This document shows, piece after piece, positions 1 to 9,189 of a stretch of DNA of 64,000 bases (positions within the stretch are counted from its first letter, which is position 1; each line of letters starts with the position of its first letter). Source of the DNA: an uncultured Thermoanaerobaculia bacterium (lineage in GTDB: Bacteria > Acidobacteriota > Thermoanaerobaculia > Multivoradales > Multivoraceae); assembly GCA_951812325.1 (NCBI GenBank), contig OX638294.1, positions 1,652,859 to 1,716,858 on the forward strand, in the 5' to 3' direction. Under the pieces are notes generated by a model that saw nothing but the letters and a program-made list of their open reading frames with translations, searched no databases and was not told the DNA's origin. The position numbers and the translations under genes were made by a program.

Positions 1-926
1 GTGCCCAGGTGACGGCCGTCCGGCGAGAAGACCATCACGCCGCCCGGCCCCGTTGCGAAGACGTTGCCGTCGACATCGACGGCCAGCCCGTCCGGCGCGC
101 CCGGCGCCTCCAACTCGCTGGCGTCGAAGAACATCTCGCCTTCGCCCAGGGTCAGGTCGTCGTTTACCGCGTACTTCTTCCAGTACCGGTTGGGCGCCGC
201 ATCGGAGTTCGCCACGTAGAGGACCGTCTCGTCCGGGGACAGTCCGATGCCGTTGGGACGGGTCTGACCGGTCTCGAGCAGAGTCACCGTGCCGTCCGGG
301 TCGAGCCGGTAGATGCCGTTGTGGTCCTGCTCCTTGTTCTCCGATGCGTCCTGGCCGTCCAGTCCGTACGGAGGGTCGGTGAAGAAGGCGGCGCCGCTCG
401 AGTGGAACACGATGTCGTTCGGACTGTTGAGCCGTTTACCGTCGTGGCGGGCGGCCAGGTCGACCCGCTCGCCGTCCAGCGGCATCGCGGACACCACTCG
501 GTTACCGTGCTCGCACAAGACGAGCCGACCGTCCGGGTGAAGCGCCAGGCCGTTCGAGCCGCCGGTACCGCCGGTATCGGCGTCCTCGGCCAGGACAGGT
601 TCGAGGAACACGACCGCGCCCTCGCCTTCGGACCAGCGGTAGACCTTGTTCTCCGGGATGTCGCTGAAGTACAGGCGATCCGGGTCGCCGGGAACCCACA
701 CCGGGCCCTCGGTGAAGGTGAAGCCGTCCGCGACCTTCTCGACCACGGCGTCCAGCGGCACCAGGTCGTCCATCGCCGCGTCGTTTCGCAGCACCGTGCC
801 ATCCGTCTCCGCTGCTTCCGCAGCCTGTTCCACCATCGGTTCCATCTCCTCCGTGTCGTCGCCGTAGCCGCAACCCGCGGCCACCACGACAGTCACTATC
901 GTCATTCCGGCCAGTACCTTCCTCAT
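1..926 (-). CDS. SMP-30/gluconolactonase-like lipoprotein (3' end outside window)
   Basis: The minus strand is open from an ATG at 926 to the window edge, giving about 308 residues without a stop. The N-terminus is a lipoprotein signal ending in VVVAAGC, followed by an acidic linker. The body matches the SMP-30/gluconolactonase/LRE family, a six-bladed propeller with a divalent metal that hydrolyses lactones. Family-like motifs include FTEGPVWVPG near residue 73, RPNGIGLSPDE and DGLAVDVDGN. A GGGGGCGG stretch just upstream of the ATG fits a ribosome site. The product should be anchored in the outer or cytoplasmic membrane facing the periplasm. The substrate is not predictable. The C-terminal part lies to the left of the window. 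Confidence 0.85.
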   Translation of the reverse strand, partial: MRKVLAGMTIVTVVVAAGCGYGDDTEEMEPMVEQAAEAAETDGTVLRNDAAMDDLVPLDAVVEKVADGFTFTEGPVWVPGDPDRLYFSDIPENKVYRWSEGEGAVVFLEPVLAEDADTGGTGGSNGLALHPDGRLVLCEHGNRVVSAMPLDGERVDLAARHDGKRLNSPNDIVFHSSGAAFFTDPPYGLDGQDASENKEQDHNGIYRLDPDGTVTLLETGQTRPNGIGLSPDETVLYVANSDAAPNRYWKKYAVNDDLTLGEGEMFFDASELEAPGAPDGLAVDVDGNVFATGPGGVMVFSPDGRHLG

Positions 927-1206
927 CGTCCGCCCCCTCTTGTCAAACCGCCCCCCAAGCAGGACGATTCAGGATAGCAACCCGCGCTCCCGCCCGCGTA
1001 GAAGTCCATCAGAGCGTGAGGTCAGGAGGATGAGGCAGGGCAGGGGGCCGCCTCCGGTTGCGAGGCATCGAGCACACGGATGGCACGATGTGGATGCGAT
1101 GCGGCACCGTTTGCAGCGCCGTGCGACTTCAGCGCCCGACTTCTGCCACAACCGCTTAAGGCTGCTTCACGACTGCTTCACCGACCGCTTCACGACTGCT
1201 ATCGTC

Positions 1207-2541
1207 TTGCCGTTGCCTCAATCGCCCGCCAGGCACGTCGCGCGGGGACTCGCCGCTGCCGCGGCGGTTCCACTCCGGGCGGGCCTGTTCGTCTTGGCCG
1301 CCCTCACGGCCTGCCAGGCTTTTAGACCCGCCGCGCACTTGTCCCCACCGACACCGGAAGCAACGGCCACCGCGGCGCCCGTGCTTCGCGACGCCGCGCC
1401 CGAATCGGCCGGCTTCAACCCGGAACGGCTGGAGCAGGCGGCCGACCTGCTGGAGCGGGCGGTCGCCGACGGCGTCACTCCGGGCGGCGTCCTGCTGGTG
1501 GCGCGACGCGGAACCGTGGTCCTCGACCACGCCGCGGGGCGCTTGACCTACGACCAAGGCTCGCCCGCCGTCACCCCGTCGACGATCTACGACCTGGCTT
1601 CCCTGACCAAGGTCATCGCGACGACGACACTCCTGATGCGCCGGGTCGAGGCGGGCGCGCTCGACCTCGACGCCACGGCCGCGTCCTGCCTGCCCGAGCT
1701 TGAGGAATCGGCGGTCGGCGGCGCGACTCTGAGGGACCTGCTGGCCCACTCGAGCGGCCTCCCCTGCTGCACCGAGTTGTTCCGGGAACTCGGCGAAGAC
1801 CTGGACCGCGACGAGGCTCGCGGCCGCTACCTGGAGCACATCGCCGGCACAAAACTCGCGGTCGAGCCGCGTGAACGCGCGATCTACTCCGACCTCGGCG
1901 TGCTGCTTCTGGGCGAGATCCTGGAGCGCGGCTCGGACCGCGGCCTGGCACAGCAGGTCGAGGAGGAGGTCCTGGCGCCGCTGGGGCTGATCGACACCGG
2001 CTACGTCCCGCCGGAAGAGCTGCGCGAGCGGATCGCACCCACCGAATTCGATTCGTGGCGCGGTCGACTCCCCCACGGCGAAGTTCACGACGAGAACACC
2101 CTCGCGCTGGGAGGCGTCGCACCCCATGCCGGACTGTTCGGCACTGCACGCGATGTCGCCGTCTTCGGTCAGGCGATGCTGAACGGCGGCGTCTACGGCG
2201 AGCGGCGGCTTGCCGGCGCCGAGACGGTCGCCCTCTTCAGCCGTCGCGCCGAACTCGTCCCGGGCAGCAGCCGGGCGCTCGGCTGGGACACGCCCTCCGA
2301 CCCAAGCTCCGCCGGCCGCTACTTCTCCGCGCGCTCCTTCGGCCACACCGGCTTCACCGGCGTCTCGCTCTGGATCGACCCGGAACTCGAGCTGATCGTC
2401 GTCCTGCTGACGAACCGCGTCCACCCGACCCGGGACAACATTGCGATCCGAAGGCTCCGCCCCGCGATCCACGACGCCATCGTCCTGTCGATCAACGATC
2501 GCGAGGTCGTACCGCGCGAGGCCGGTTCGCGCCAAGGCTAG
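1207..2541 (+). CDS. Serine hydrolase, class C beta-lactamase / penicillin-binding fold, exported
   Basis: The product is about 444 residues. It has the three active-site motifs of the beta-lactamase-related (PF00144) fold: SLTK (SxxK nucleophile), YSD (Y-x-N-like) and HTG near the C-terminus. A hydrophobic stretch ending in LAALTAC is a lipobox, so the protein is probably a lipoprotein. The start is uncertain: the frame is open upstream to about 940 and there is an ATG at 1099. A TTG at 1207 puts the signal peptide at the N-terminus and is used here. Members act as esterases, D-aminopeptidases or amidases; the actual substrate cannot be read from sequence. The gene stands alone between two minus-strand genes. 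Confidence 0.8.
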   Translation: MPLPQSPARHVARGLAAAAAVPLRAGLFVLAALTACQAFRPAAHLSPPTPEATATAAPVLRDAAPESAGFNPERLEQAADLLERAVADGVTPGGVLLVARRGTVVLDHAAGRLTYDQGSPAVTPSTIYDLASLTKVIATTTLLMRRVEAGALDLDATAASCLPELEESAVGGATLRDLLAHSSGLPCCTELFRELGEDLDRDEARGRYLEHIAGTKLAVEPRERAIYSDLGVLLLGEILERGSDRGLAQQVEEEVLAPLGLIDTGYVPPEELRERIAPTEFDSWRGRLPHGEVHDENTLALGGVAPHAGLFGTARDVAVFGQAMLNGGVYGERRLAGAETVALFSRRAELVPGSSRALGWDTPSDPSSAGRYFSARSFGHTGFTGVSLWIDPELELIVVLLTNRVHPTRDNIAIRRLRPAIHDAIVLSINDREVVPREAGSRQG

Positions 2542-2614
2542 CGTCAGTCGCGCCTGCAATGTCGTCGCCGCTTCGCGGCGCGATCTTCTCGCCGCCTTCG
2601 GCGTCAGCCGGCCA

Positions 2615-2679
2615 GAACCCGGGTGGCGCGGATCCGCGCCATCCGTGAACCAGTCCGTGCGCCCGTCATCGGGCGCACG
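2615..2679 (+). repeat. Dispersed hairpin element, copy 1
   Basis: This copy begins GAACCCGGGTGGCGCG and ends with a 22-nt perfect hairpin at 2657-2678: stem GTGCGCCCG, loop TCAT, stem CGGGCGCAC. The ACCAGTCCG box before the hairpin is shared with copies at 28770, 47703 and (inverted) 51592. It lies between convergent genes, so it could also act as a transcription stop. No coding capacity is evident. Confidence 0.75.
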
Positions 2680-2718
2680 AATGGCGGGCCGGCGCACCCG
2701 GTCACAGCCCGCAACCTC

Positions 2719-3450
2719 CTACAACTCGACGCCCAGGCCCCTCAGATCCCGCTCCGCCTGCTCTTCCCAACCGCGATTCGCGGCCGGGCTGGCAGGGCTG
2801 GGATGGAGCATCCGCCCGATCGCCAGGTCCAACCCGGCGAGCGCACGCCGCGACCGGCCCTCGGCGAACACGCCGATGCCGACGACAAGCCGCGGCTCCA
2901 GCGCCTCGACCGCCCGTCGCAGCGCCCGGTCGCAGGCCACAAGAAGCGGCGCCTTCTCGCTCGCCGGCAACCGGTCCGGGGTCAGGTTCGCGCCGCTCTC
3001 GCCGAGGAACGCCAGCGGACAGTAGTTCCAGATCAGGAATCGCTCGAAGAACGCCGCCGGCGTACCGAAGCGCCGCTTCGCCCAACCCCAGACCCGGCGG
3101 CCGCTGACCTCGCTCCGCTCGCAAGCAAAGCCCGACACCGGCCGCGCCGGATGCTGATTCGCAGGCGGTTCGACGCCGCCGGCAATCCCCAGCCAGTCTC
3201 GTACGTGAGCCACTTCGCCGAACGGCACGCCGGTCTGGGTCATGCCCCAGGGCCCCGGGTTCATTCCCAGCAGCAGCACCCTGCCCGTCGCGGCGCCTGC
3301 CGACCGCAGGTACGCATCGTGCGCCCCGCGCGCGTAGATCAGCGGGTTGTAGACCTGCGCGACCGGCGGCCCGAACTCGAGCCGGTCGACTTCTCGCGCC
3401 AGTTCGTCCGCGATCGCCGTCAGCGCCTGCGGCCGGCGCCGGCAGGTCAC
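2719..3450 (-). CDS. SMUG1-type uracil-DNA glycosylase
   Basis: The product is 243 residues. It carries the SMUG1 signature LLLGMNPGPWGMTQTGVPFG around residues 60-79 and a C-terminal HPSPASPAAN loop, the equivalent of the uracil-glycosylase HPSPLS motif. The family removes uracil and oxidised pyrimidines from DNA to start base-excision repair. The GTG start at 3450 overlaps the stop of the upstream acyl-CoA synthetase, so translation is probably coupled although the functions look unrelated. Size and motif order fit single-domain bacterial SMUG1 homologues. Activity is inferred from the motifs only. Confidence 0.88.
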   Translation of the reverse strand: MTCRRRPQALTAIADELAREVDRLEFGPPVAQVYNPLIYARGAHDAYLRSAGAATGRVLLLGMNPGPWGMTQTGVPFGEVAHVRDWLGIAGGVEPPANQHPARPVSGFACERSEVSGRRVWGWAKRRFGTPAAFFERFLIWNYCPLAFLGESGANLTPDRLPASEKAPLLVACDRALRRAVEALEPRLVVGIGVFAEGRSRRALAGLDLAIGRMLHPSPASPAANRGWEEQAERDLRGLGVEL

Positions 3451-5018
3451 ACGATCCGCGACCTGCGGCCCGTCCAGTAGCGGTCCCGCAGCAGGCGTTT
3501 GTAGAGCTTCCCGGTCGGCAGGCGCGGAAGCTGCTCCTCGAAGTCGATCGACCTCGGCGCCTTGTAGTGCGCAATGCGCTCCCGAGCGTAGGCCATCAGC
3601 TCCTCGACCGTTTCCGGCCCCTGCTCGAATCCGGGCATCAACTGGACGACCGCCTTGACCTCTTCCCCCATGTCCTCGTTCGGCACGCCGATGACCGCCA
3701 CGTCGGCGACCTTGGGGTGGACGATCAGTGCGTCCTCGATCTCCTGCGGGTAGATGTTCACGCCGCCCGAGATGATCATGAAGGCCTTCCGGTCGGTGAG
3801 GAACAGGTAGTCGTCCTCGTCCACGTAGCCGACGTCGCCCAGCGTGCTCCAGCGCGGGTGAACCGGGTGGCGCGAGCCCAGGGTCTTCTCCTCGTCGCCG
3901 TGATACTCGAACAGGTCCGCGTCTTCGGGTGGCTCGAAGAAGATCGTCCCCGGTTCGCCGGCGGGCAGTTCCTCGCCCTCGTCATCGCAGATGTGGAGCG
4001 TCGCCGTAAGACATCGGCCGACCGTACCGGGACGTTCCAGCCACTCGTCGGTCTCCACCGCGCACATCCCGTTGCCCTCGGAACCGGCGTAGTACTCGAA
4101 GATGATCGGCCCCCACCAGTCGATCATCCGACGCTTGACGTCGACCGGGCACGGAGCGGCGGCGTGAATCGCCCGCTGGTGGCTTGACAGGTCGTACCGC
4201 GTCCGCACGTCCTCCGGCAGCTTGAGCATGCGGTTGAACATCGTCGGCACCCACTGGCTCACCGTGATCCCGAAGTCCTCGATCGCCTTGAGCGAAAGCT
4301 CCGGGTCGAACCGCTCCATCACGACGACGGTGCCGCCGAGCGTCTGTGTACCCCCGGTAAAGCCGATCGGCGCAGCGTGGTAGAGGGGCGCCGGCGAAAG
4401 GTAGATCGAATCGGCGTCGATGCCGTAGACGCTGGTGAGCACCTCGAACCGCGGGTCCGGCATCTCCGCCACCGACAGACCCGTCAGCGGCCGCAGGACT
4501 CCCTTCGGGCGGCCGGTTGTGCCCGAGCTGTAGAGCATGGTGCTGCCGCGCGGCTGCTCCGCGAGCGGTTCGGCCGGGAACCGGGCCGTCGCCTCGCCGT
4601 AGTCGTCCCAGCCCGGCGGACAGCCAAGCTTGTCGTCGTCGACCATCAGCCGGTCCGGACAGGTCGGAATCAGGCCGGTCAACTGGTCACAGGCTTCAGC
4701 CAGCTTCGCCGACGCCACGATGCTCCGCGCACCGCAGTCCTTGACGATGTAGGCCGCTTCCTCGGCGCTGAGGTAGCGGTTGACGGTGGTCAGGTAGAGA
4801 CCCGAACGGATCGCTGCCCAGTAGACGTCGAAGTAGCGCGGCTGGTTCTCCATGAAGATCGCCACGTGGTCGCCGCATCGCAGACCTTGCGCGTACCAGA
4901 GCCGGGCCAGCCGGTTCGATCGGCGGTCGAGCTGGAGGTAGGTGACCGATTCACCGCTCCCGGCCATCACGACGGCCGGCTTGTCAGGGGTGTCGCGCGC
5001 GTACCTGCCGGGATACAT
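3447..5018 (-). CDS. Acyl-CoA synthetase (AMP-dependent ligase)
   Basis: The product is 523 residues and belongs to the ANL adenylate-forming superfamily. The P-loop-like motif YSSGTTGRPKGV lies near residue 167 and the hinge motif LTDRKAFMIISGG near residue 408, followed by a C-terminal PTGKLYKRLLRD catalytic-lysine region. It should activate a carboxylic acid to an acyl-adenylate and pass it to CoA in the cytoplasm. The closest resemblance by eye is to fatty-acid or bile-acid-type CoA ligases. The 3' end overlaps the glycosylase gene by a few bases. Confidence 0.88.
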   Translation of the reverse strand: MYPGRYARDTPDKPAVVMAGSGESVTYLQLDRRSNRLARLWYAQGLRCGDHVAIFMENQPRYFDVYWAAIRSGLYLTTVNRYLSAEEAAYIVKDCGARSIVASAKLAEACDQLTGLIPTCPDRLMVDDDKLGCPPGWDDYGEATARFPAEPLAEQPRGSTMLYSSGTTGRPKGVLRPLTGLSVAEMPDPRFEVLTSVYGIDADSIYLSPAPLYHAAPIGFTGGTQTLGGTVVVMERFDPELSLKAIEDFGITVSQWVPTMFNRMLKLPEDVRTRYDLSSHQRAIHAAAPCPVDVKRRMIDWWGPIIFEYYAGSEGNGMCAVETDEWLERPGTVGRCLTATLHICDDEGEELPAGEPGTIFFEPPEDADLFEYHGDEEKTLGSRHPVHPRWSTLGDVGYVDEDDYLFLTDRKAFMIISGGVNIYPQEIEDALIVHPKVADVAVIGVPNEDMGEEVKAVVQLMPGFEQGPETVEELMAYARERIAHYKAPRSIDFEEQLPRLPTGKLYKRLLRDRYWTGRRSRIV

Positions 5019-5056
5019 CGGACCGCCTGCCCGCTACCCGATCGCCAGGCCGCGGC

Positions 5057-5608
5057 TCAGGAGCCTGCCGGCTCCATCTGCCAGCTGACCATGAACTCGC
5101 CGCGGCACGGAAGGAAGCGGGTGGCGTCGATCTCGACATCCGCGTCGACCGTCGCGCTGTCCGGCGATTCGAAGCGGCCGACGATCTCGGCCTTGATCAG
5201 CCCCTCGTTGTCCACCCGGAAGTCGCTCGGCGTGCGAATCCTGAAGCCGCCGCCCCGAACCGGCACGCTGATGTCCGGATGGCCGAACCGGCTGAACGAA
5301 GCGACCACCCGGGCACAAGCCTCCGGATCACCCTGAAGCACGTCGGCGAGCCAGGGCAACTCGAGGATGAACGCGGTGAGGACCGCTTCGTCGTCGTCAC
5401 GCTCGAGAAGGAACCGGAACGCCTCGCCCTGCGGTCCCGTGCCCACCCATTGGCCGACCTCGAACACGACGAGCTCCACGCCCAGCAGGTCGCCCCGGTT
5501 ATCGCAACCCCCGAGCAGCAGAACGAGCAGCGACAGAGCCAGCGCGATGCCGGCACGGCGCCGCGGGCGTTGGCCGGGCCCCGAGGCCGGAAGGTCTCGA
5601 ACGAACAT
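5057..5608 (-). CDS. Putative lipoprotein of unknown function
   Basis: The product is 183 residues. A basic N-terminus (RPRRRAG) and a hydrophobic core end in LLLGGC, a clear lipobox, so the mature protein should be about 150 residues and lipid-anchored. The rest is acidic with alternating hydrophobic residues, as in a beta-rich domain, and has no motif I recognise. It sits 14 bp after the symporter gene on the same strand, which suggests co-transcription with the sialidase/symporter pair. Confidence 0.6.
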   Translation of the reverse strand: MFVRDLPASGPGQRPRRRAGIALALSLLVLLLGGCDNRGDLLGVELVVFEVGQWVGTGPQGEAFRFLLERDDDEAVLTAFILELPWLADVLQGDPEACARVVASFSRFGHPDISVPVRGGGFRIRTPSDFRVDNEGLIKAEIVGRFESPDSATVDADVEIDATRFLPCRGEFMVSWQMEPAGS

Positions 5609-5622
5609 CGAAGGAGTTCACC

Positions 5623-7149
5623 TTATCGCAGCCGTCCGCGGTCGCCCCCCGCTCCGTTCGCCGATCCGGAAGCCGAGGCCGCACCTGACCGACGCCGAAG
5701 CGAGAGCAGCAGGCCGACTCCGAAGATCGTCAGCGTACCGATCACGGTGATCATGTAGCTGTGCAGCGCGTTCCGCAGCATCTCCGGTCCCCCCGCAAGC
5801 CGCGGCGAAACCGTCATCCACACAATGACGAGCACGCCCACCGCCACCGCCGACTGGGCGGCGGCACGCCCGGCCCGCGGCGCCAGCCGGTCGAGAGCGA
5901 ACAGCCCGAGCAGGCCGCCGGCAAAGACGCCCGACCATGTCCACCAGAGGTCGAGCACGCTGCCGGCGCCGATCATCAGCAACGCGGCGCCGGTGCCGAG
6001 CACGCCCACGCCCACGGTCGCCCGGCGCAGCACCCGGAGGTCTTCCGCCTCGACACCGTCCGGCCCCGCTTCCGGCCGGAGCCAGGTGCGGTAGATGTCG
6101 GAGAGGAAGACCGTGGCCGAACTGTTGAGCGACGTGTCGATGCTGCTCATCGCGGCCGCGAACAGCGCCGCGATCAGGAGACCCGCGGCCCCGGCCGGCA
6201 ACCGGGTCGAAATGTAGTGAGGGAAGGCCTGATCGGCGGCCACGCCGGCGACTTCCGGCTGCCCCTGGAAGACGACGAACAACCCGGTACCGATGAAGAA
6301 GAAGACCGCCGACACCGGCAGGTAGAGGCCGGCCGCCAGCCAGACGGAGCGCGATGCCGCGCGGTCGCTGTTCGCGGCGTGGTAGCGCTGCACGTAGCTC
6401 TGGTCGATGCCGAAGTTGTTGAAGTTGATGAACAGACCGTAGAGCAGGACGACCCAGAAGGTCGAGGTCGTGAAGTCGAAGGCGAAGCTGCCGAGGGAGA
6501 ACTTGCCGGCGGCGCCAGCCGTCTCAACCAGCCCGCCGAGGCCACCCGGCGCATCGACGACCAGCAGACCGACCACGACCAGCGCGCCGACCGTCAGCAC
6601 CACGCTCTGGATCACGTCCGTCCAGATGACCGCCTCGATACCGCCGATCAGGGTGTAGATCGTCACCACGACGCCCGTGCTCAGGATGATCCATGCCACC
6701 GGCCAGCCCGTCAACGCGTTCATCGCCAGCGCCACTCCGAACAGGATCGAGCCGACCCGGGCGAACTGGGTCAGCAGGTAGCAGGCCACCGCGTAGGTCC
6801 GTGCCCAGCGGCCGAAGCGGGCCTCCAGGTGCTGGTAGGCCGAAACGGCGCCGCCGCGCCGGTAGAACGGGATCCACCAGCGCGCCGCCAGGAACGCCGC
6901 CACCGGCAACGACAGGGAGAACGCGAAGGCGTTCCAGTTGCCGCCGAAAGCCTGCCCGGGCACCCCGATGAACGTGTTGCTCGAGAGGAACGTGCCGAAA
7001 ATCGACAGGCCGACCGCCCAGCCCGGCAGCGCTCCGCCGGCAACCATGAATCCGCGGGCCGTCCCGCTGCGCCGGGCGAGCGAAAGACCGAGCGCGATGA
7101 CCGCCACGAGATAGGCGGCGAAGACGAAGAGGTCGACGCCGCCGGTCAC
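5623..7149 (-). CDS. Sodium:solute symporter (SSS family)
   Basis: The product is about 508 residues with 13 or so hydrophobic segments, typical of the SSS/SSF family (LeuT fold). The N-terminal GFMVAGGALPGWAVGLSIFG and the SSNTFIG stretch match the family sodium-site region. The GTG start at 7149 overlaps the stop codon of the upstream sialidase-like gene (GTGA), so the two are translationally coupled. The context suggests uptake of a sugar acid or similar product released by the neighbouring secreted enzyme. That substrate is inference. Confidence 0.88.
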   Translation of the reverse strand: MTGGVDLFVFAAYLVAVIALGLSLARRSGTARGFMVAGGALPGWAVGLSIFGTFLSSNTFIGVPGQAFGGNWNAFAFSLSLPVAAFLAARWWIPFYRRGGAVSAYQHLEARFGRWARTYAVACYLLTQFARVGSILFGVALAMNALTGWPVAWIILSTGVVVTIYTLIGGIEAVIWTDVIQSVVLTVGALVVVGLLVVDAPGGLGGLVETAGAAGKFSLGSFAFDFTTSTFWVVLLYGLFINFNNFGIDQSYVQRYHAANSDRAASRSVWLAAGLYLPVSAVFFFIGTGLFVVFQGQPEVAGVAADQAFPHYISTRLPAGAAGLLIAALFAAAMSSIDTSLNSSATVFLSDIYRTWLRPEAGPDGVEAEDLRVLRRATVGVGVLGTGAALLMIGAGSVLDLWWTWSGVFAGGLLGLFALDRLAPRAGRAAAQSAVAVGVLVIVWMTVSPRLAGGPEMLRNALHSYMITVIGTLTIFGVGLLLSLRRRSGAASASGSANGAGGDRGRLR

Positions 7150-8294
7150 TCGGGGGCCGGCGCCAGCACCGACGCTTCCGCGGGCCACTCCTCACCGGCC
7201 ATCGGATGCCGCTGCAGCGCCGCCGGATCGAGCACCACGTGCCGGATGCGGGTGCGCCGGTGGGTGTAGGTCAGGTGGACCAAACCGTCGCGGGTCCGGA
7301 TCACCGCCGGATAGGAGTACTCGCCGTCCTGGTCCTCCAGCATCAGCGATGCGTCCCAGGTGTCCCCGTCGTCAGACAGCCCGACGTTCAGGCGCGACCG
7401 GGAACCCGCCCAGGCGCCATCGATGCGGACCTTGTGGTTGTAGACGAGCAGGTGCCGGCCGTCCGCCAGGGTCACGCCGTCGACGCCGGCGTCGGGGTTG
7501 GGCAGGCCGGTCGCGTAGACGGGCCCCCAGGTACGGCCTTCGTCGGTGGAACGGGAGGCCGCGACGCGGCTCTCCTTGGAACGGAACAGCGCCAGGAGTT
7601 CGCCGTCGCCAAGCGTCAGGATCGTCGGCTGGATGATCCGGAAATCCTCGCCCGCCGCGGTTCGGCCGGCCAGACTCTCCGTCCGTGTCCACGTCCGCCC
7701 GAGGTCGGTCGAACGCTCGAAGTGAGCCCGCCAGACGGGCGGCGCCGGCGCGTTCTCGATGCTCGATCCGGCGAGCAGCGTGCCGTCTGCCAGCGTGATC
7801 GGCTTGTTCCTGATCGGCCCCAGAATGCCGTCCGGAAGCCGGCGCGGCTCGCTCCACGTGCGCCCGTCGTCGGCGGACTCCATGACCATCCCCCACCACT
7901 CCGGCGGACTCGGACCGACCTTGAAGAACAGGAGCAGCGGCGCGTCGTCCTGCGGCGACTGGTACAGCACCGGGTTCCAGGTCGGGTAGCGGGCGCCGTC
8001 AGCCTGGACGCCGTTGACGACCTCCACCGGAGGACTCCAGCGGCCGCTCGGCAATGAAGCCGCGCCCGCCGGTTCCGCCCGCTCAGCCTCAAGCCGGCTG
8101 AACCAGATGCCGACGTCGGGGTTGCGCTCGGCCGTGCCGCCGAACCAGGCCGCGACCAGGGCGCCGGAGGCCGTCTCGGCGATCGTCGAGGCGTGGCACT
8201 CGGGGTACGGCGCCGTCTCGAAGATGAACTCGGCGAGGACCACGCCATCCTGGGCCATCGCCGGCGCCGCCGGCGTCACCGCCAACGTGGCCAC
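7146..8294 (-). CDS. Exported sialidase-like (BNR/Asp-box) protein
   Basis: The product is about 382 residues with a short hydrophobic leader ending APAMAQDG. Several Asp-box-like S-x-D-x-G-x-T-W motifs are visible (SADDGRTWSE, STDLGRTWTR, STDEGRTWGP, LSDDGDTWDA), which mark six-bladed sialidase propellers. FRIIQPTIL and YSYPAVIRT are further sialidase-like core strands. The family includes exo-sialidases and rhamnosidase-type hydrolases, so exact specificity is open. The start is uncertain: the frame continues upstream into a decayed gene, and GTG at 8294 is the best placed for a leader. It is coupled to the downstream symporter. Confidence 0.75.
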   Translation of the reverse strand: MATLAVTPAAPAMAQDGVVLAEFIFETAPYPECHASTIAETASGALVAAWFGGTAERNPDVGIWFSRLEAERAEPAGAASLPSGRWSPPVEVVNGVQADGARYPTWNPVLYQSPQDDAPLLLFFKVGPSPPEWWGMVMESADDGRTWSEPRRLPDGILGPIRNKPITLADGTLLAGSSIENAPAPPVWRAHFERSTDLGRTWTRTESLAGRTAAGEDFRIIQPTILTLGDGELLALFRSKESRVAASRSTDEGRTWGPVYATGLPNPDAGVDGVTLADGRHLLVYNHKVRIDGAWAGSRSRLNVGLSDDGDTWDASLMLEDQDGEYSYPAVIRTRDGLVHLTYTHRRTRIRHVVLDPAALQRHPMAGEEWPAEASVLAPAPE

Positions 8295-8329
8295 GATCGC
8301 CGTGAACGCGACGGGATGACTGCCTCGGA

Positions 8330-8618
8330 TCAGGAGCCCGTCTCCCCGGCTTCGCCAGCGAGCACGAGTTCCTCCGCCTGGCGCACGATCTCCCAACTCG
8401 CCCTCCGCCGGAGCGCTGTGGTTGCCCTTCGTCGCCCGGTCGACCGTGACCACTCCCCAACGATTCCGGAGCAGAGTCTCGACCTGGTCGAAGAGCGGTT
8501 CGACGCGGGCCTTGACGTTTGAGAGCAGCGCCACGTCGATGTCATCGAGGCTCGACAGCCGTGGCGCCGACCGGAGCGCCGGAGGCGCACCCTCCCAGGA
8601 CGGGTCGAGCACCTGCAT
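8330..8618 (-). pseudogene. Decayed UGSC-like domain gene fragment
   Basis: From an ATG at 8618 the minus frame reads about 75 residues resembling the N-terminal part of UGSC-family proteins: VLDP at the start, then APRLSSLDDIDVALLSN and a helix before a GVVTVDR strand. A second frame takes over near 8400 and continues as EIVRQAEELVLAG before a stop at 8330. The change of frame and the absence of the rest of the domain point to a frameshifted, truncated remnant. The family call is by eye and tentative. Confidence 0.4.
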
Positions 8619-8637
8619 GGCCGGGAGTGTAGCCGCC

Positions 8638-8811
8638 TCAGGCCGGCAAGTGCTCCCGCAGGAACGCCGGAATCCGCCGGATCACGGCCCGCGACGCCTC
8701 GCTGTCGTCCATCACGTCGAAGGCGTGGGGGCCGGTCGGATGCTCGACCACCTCAAGCTCGAGCGGGAGGGGCTCCGTATGGATCGTGAACCGGTCGCCG
8801 GGAAAGGCCCG
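8638..8811 (-). pseudogene. C-terminal remnant of a dienelactone-hydrolase-type alpha/beta hydrolase
   Basis: The minus frame ending at the stop at 8638-8640 reads LEVVEHPTGPHAFDVMDD followed by SRAVIRRIPAFLREHL. This matches the last 50 or so residues of dienelactone-hydrolase-like enzymes, including the GPHAFD catalytic-histidine motif. The nucleophile and most of the fold are missing, because the frame is lost upstream where the PhzF remnant begins on the other strand. This is a broken gene tail. Confidence 0.55.
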
Positions 8812-8822
8812 GCCGCTTCCCG

Positions 8823-9189
8823 AGGTCGGTAGAGGTCGAAAGCTCGCTCCGCGTCGCCCCGGGGTTGGTCGCGGGGCACGTCCGCGGCGTGATCGTCACT
8901 GCCCTGGCGGAGACAGACGGATTCGATTTCGTGTCGCGTTTCTTCGCGTCCGCTACCGGCATCGACGAGGATCCCGTAAACCGGTTCCGCCCACTGCTGC
9001 CTGGCGCCCTACTGGCAACGTCGTCTCGGCCAGGACTCGTTCACCGCGCGGCAGGCCTCCCAGCGCGGTGGCGAGGTCCGCTGCGCCGTCCGCGACGATC
9101 GCGTCCTGCTATGCGGTCAGGCCGTGACGGGCCCTGCGGGCAAACCTGCTGGCGTCACGGAACTCCACACCCGAGAGGAGCCAACATGA
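8823..9189 (+). pseudogene. PhzF-family gene remnant, frameshifted
   Basis: The plus strand reads VRGVIVTALAETDGFDFVSR and then SATGIDEDPV in one frame. It continues in the next frame as TGSAHCCLAPYW and later GGEVRCAVRDDRVLLCG. Joined, these give the conserved DEDPVTGSAHC motif of PhzF-like isomerases/epimerases. One extra A in the GTAAACC run at 8978-8980 explains the frame change. Only the C-terminal third of a PhzF protein is present. The stop overlaps the ATG of the next gene (ATGA), showing that the two were once an operon. Confidence 0.65.

Noticed and set aside
5761..7269. Long plus-strand open frame opposite the symporter and sialidase-like genes
   Set aside because: Composition is rich in Arg, His and Gln, as for antisense frames in GC-rich DNA; the minus-strand genes have clear family motifs.
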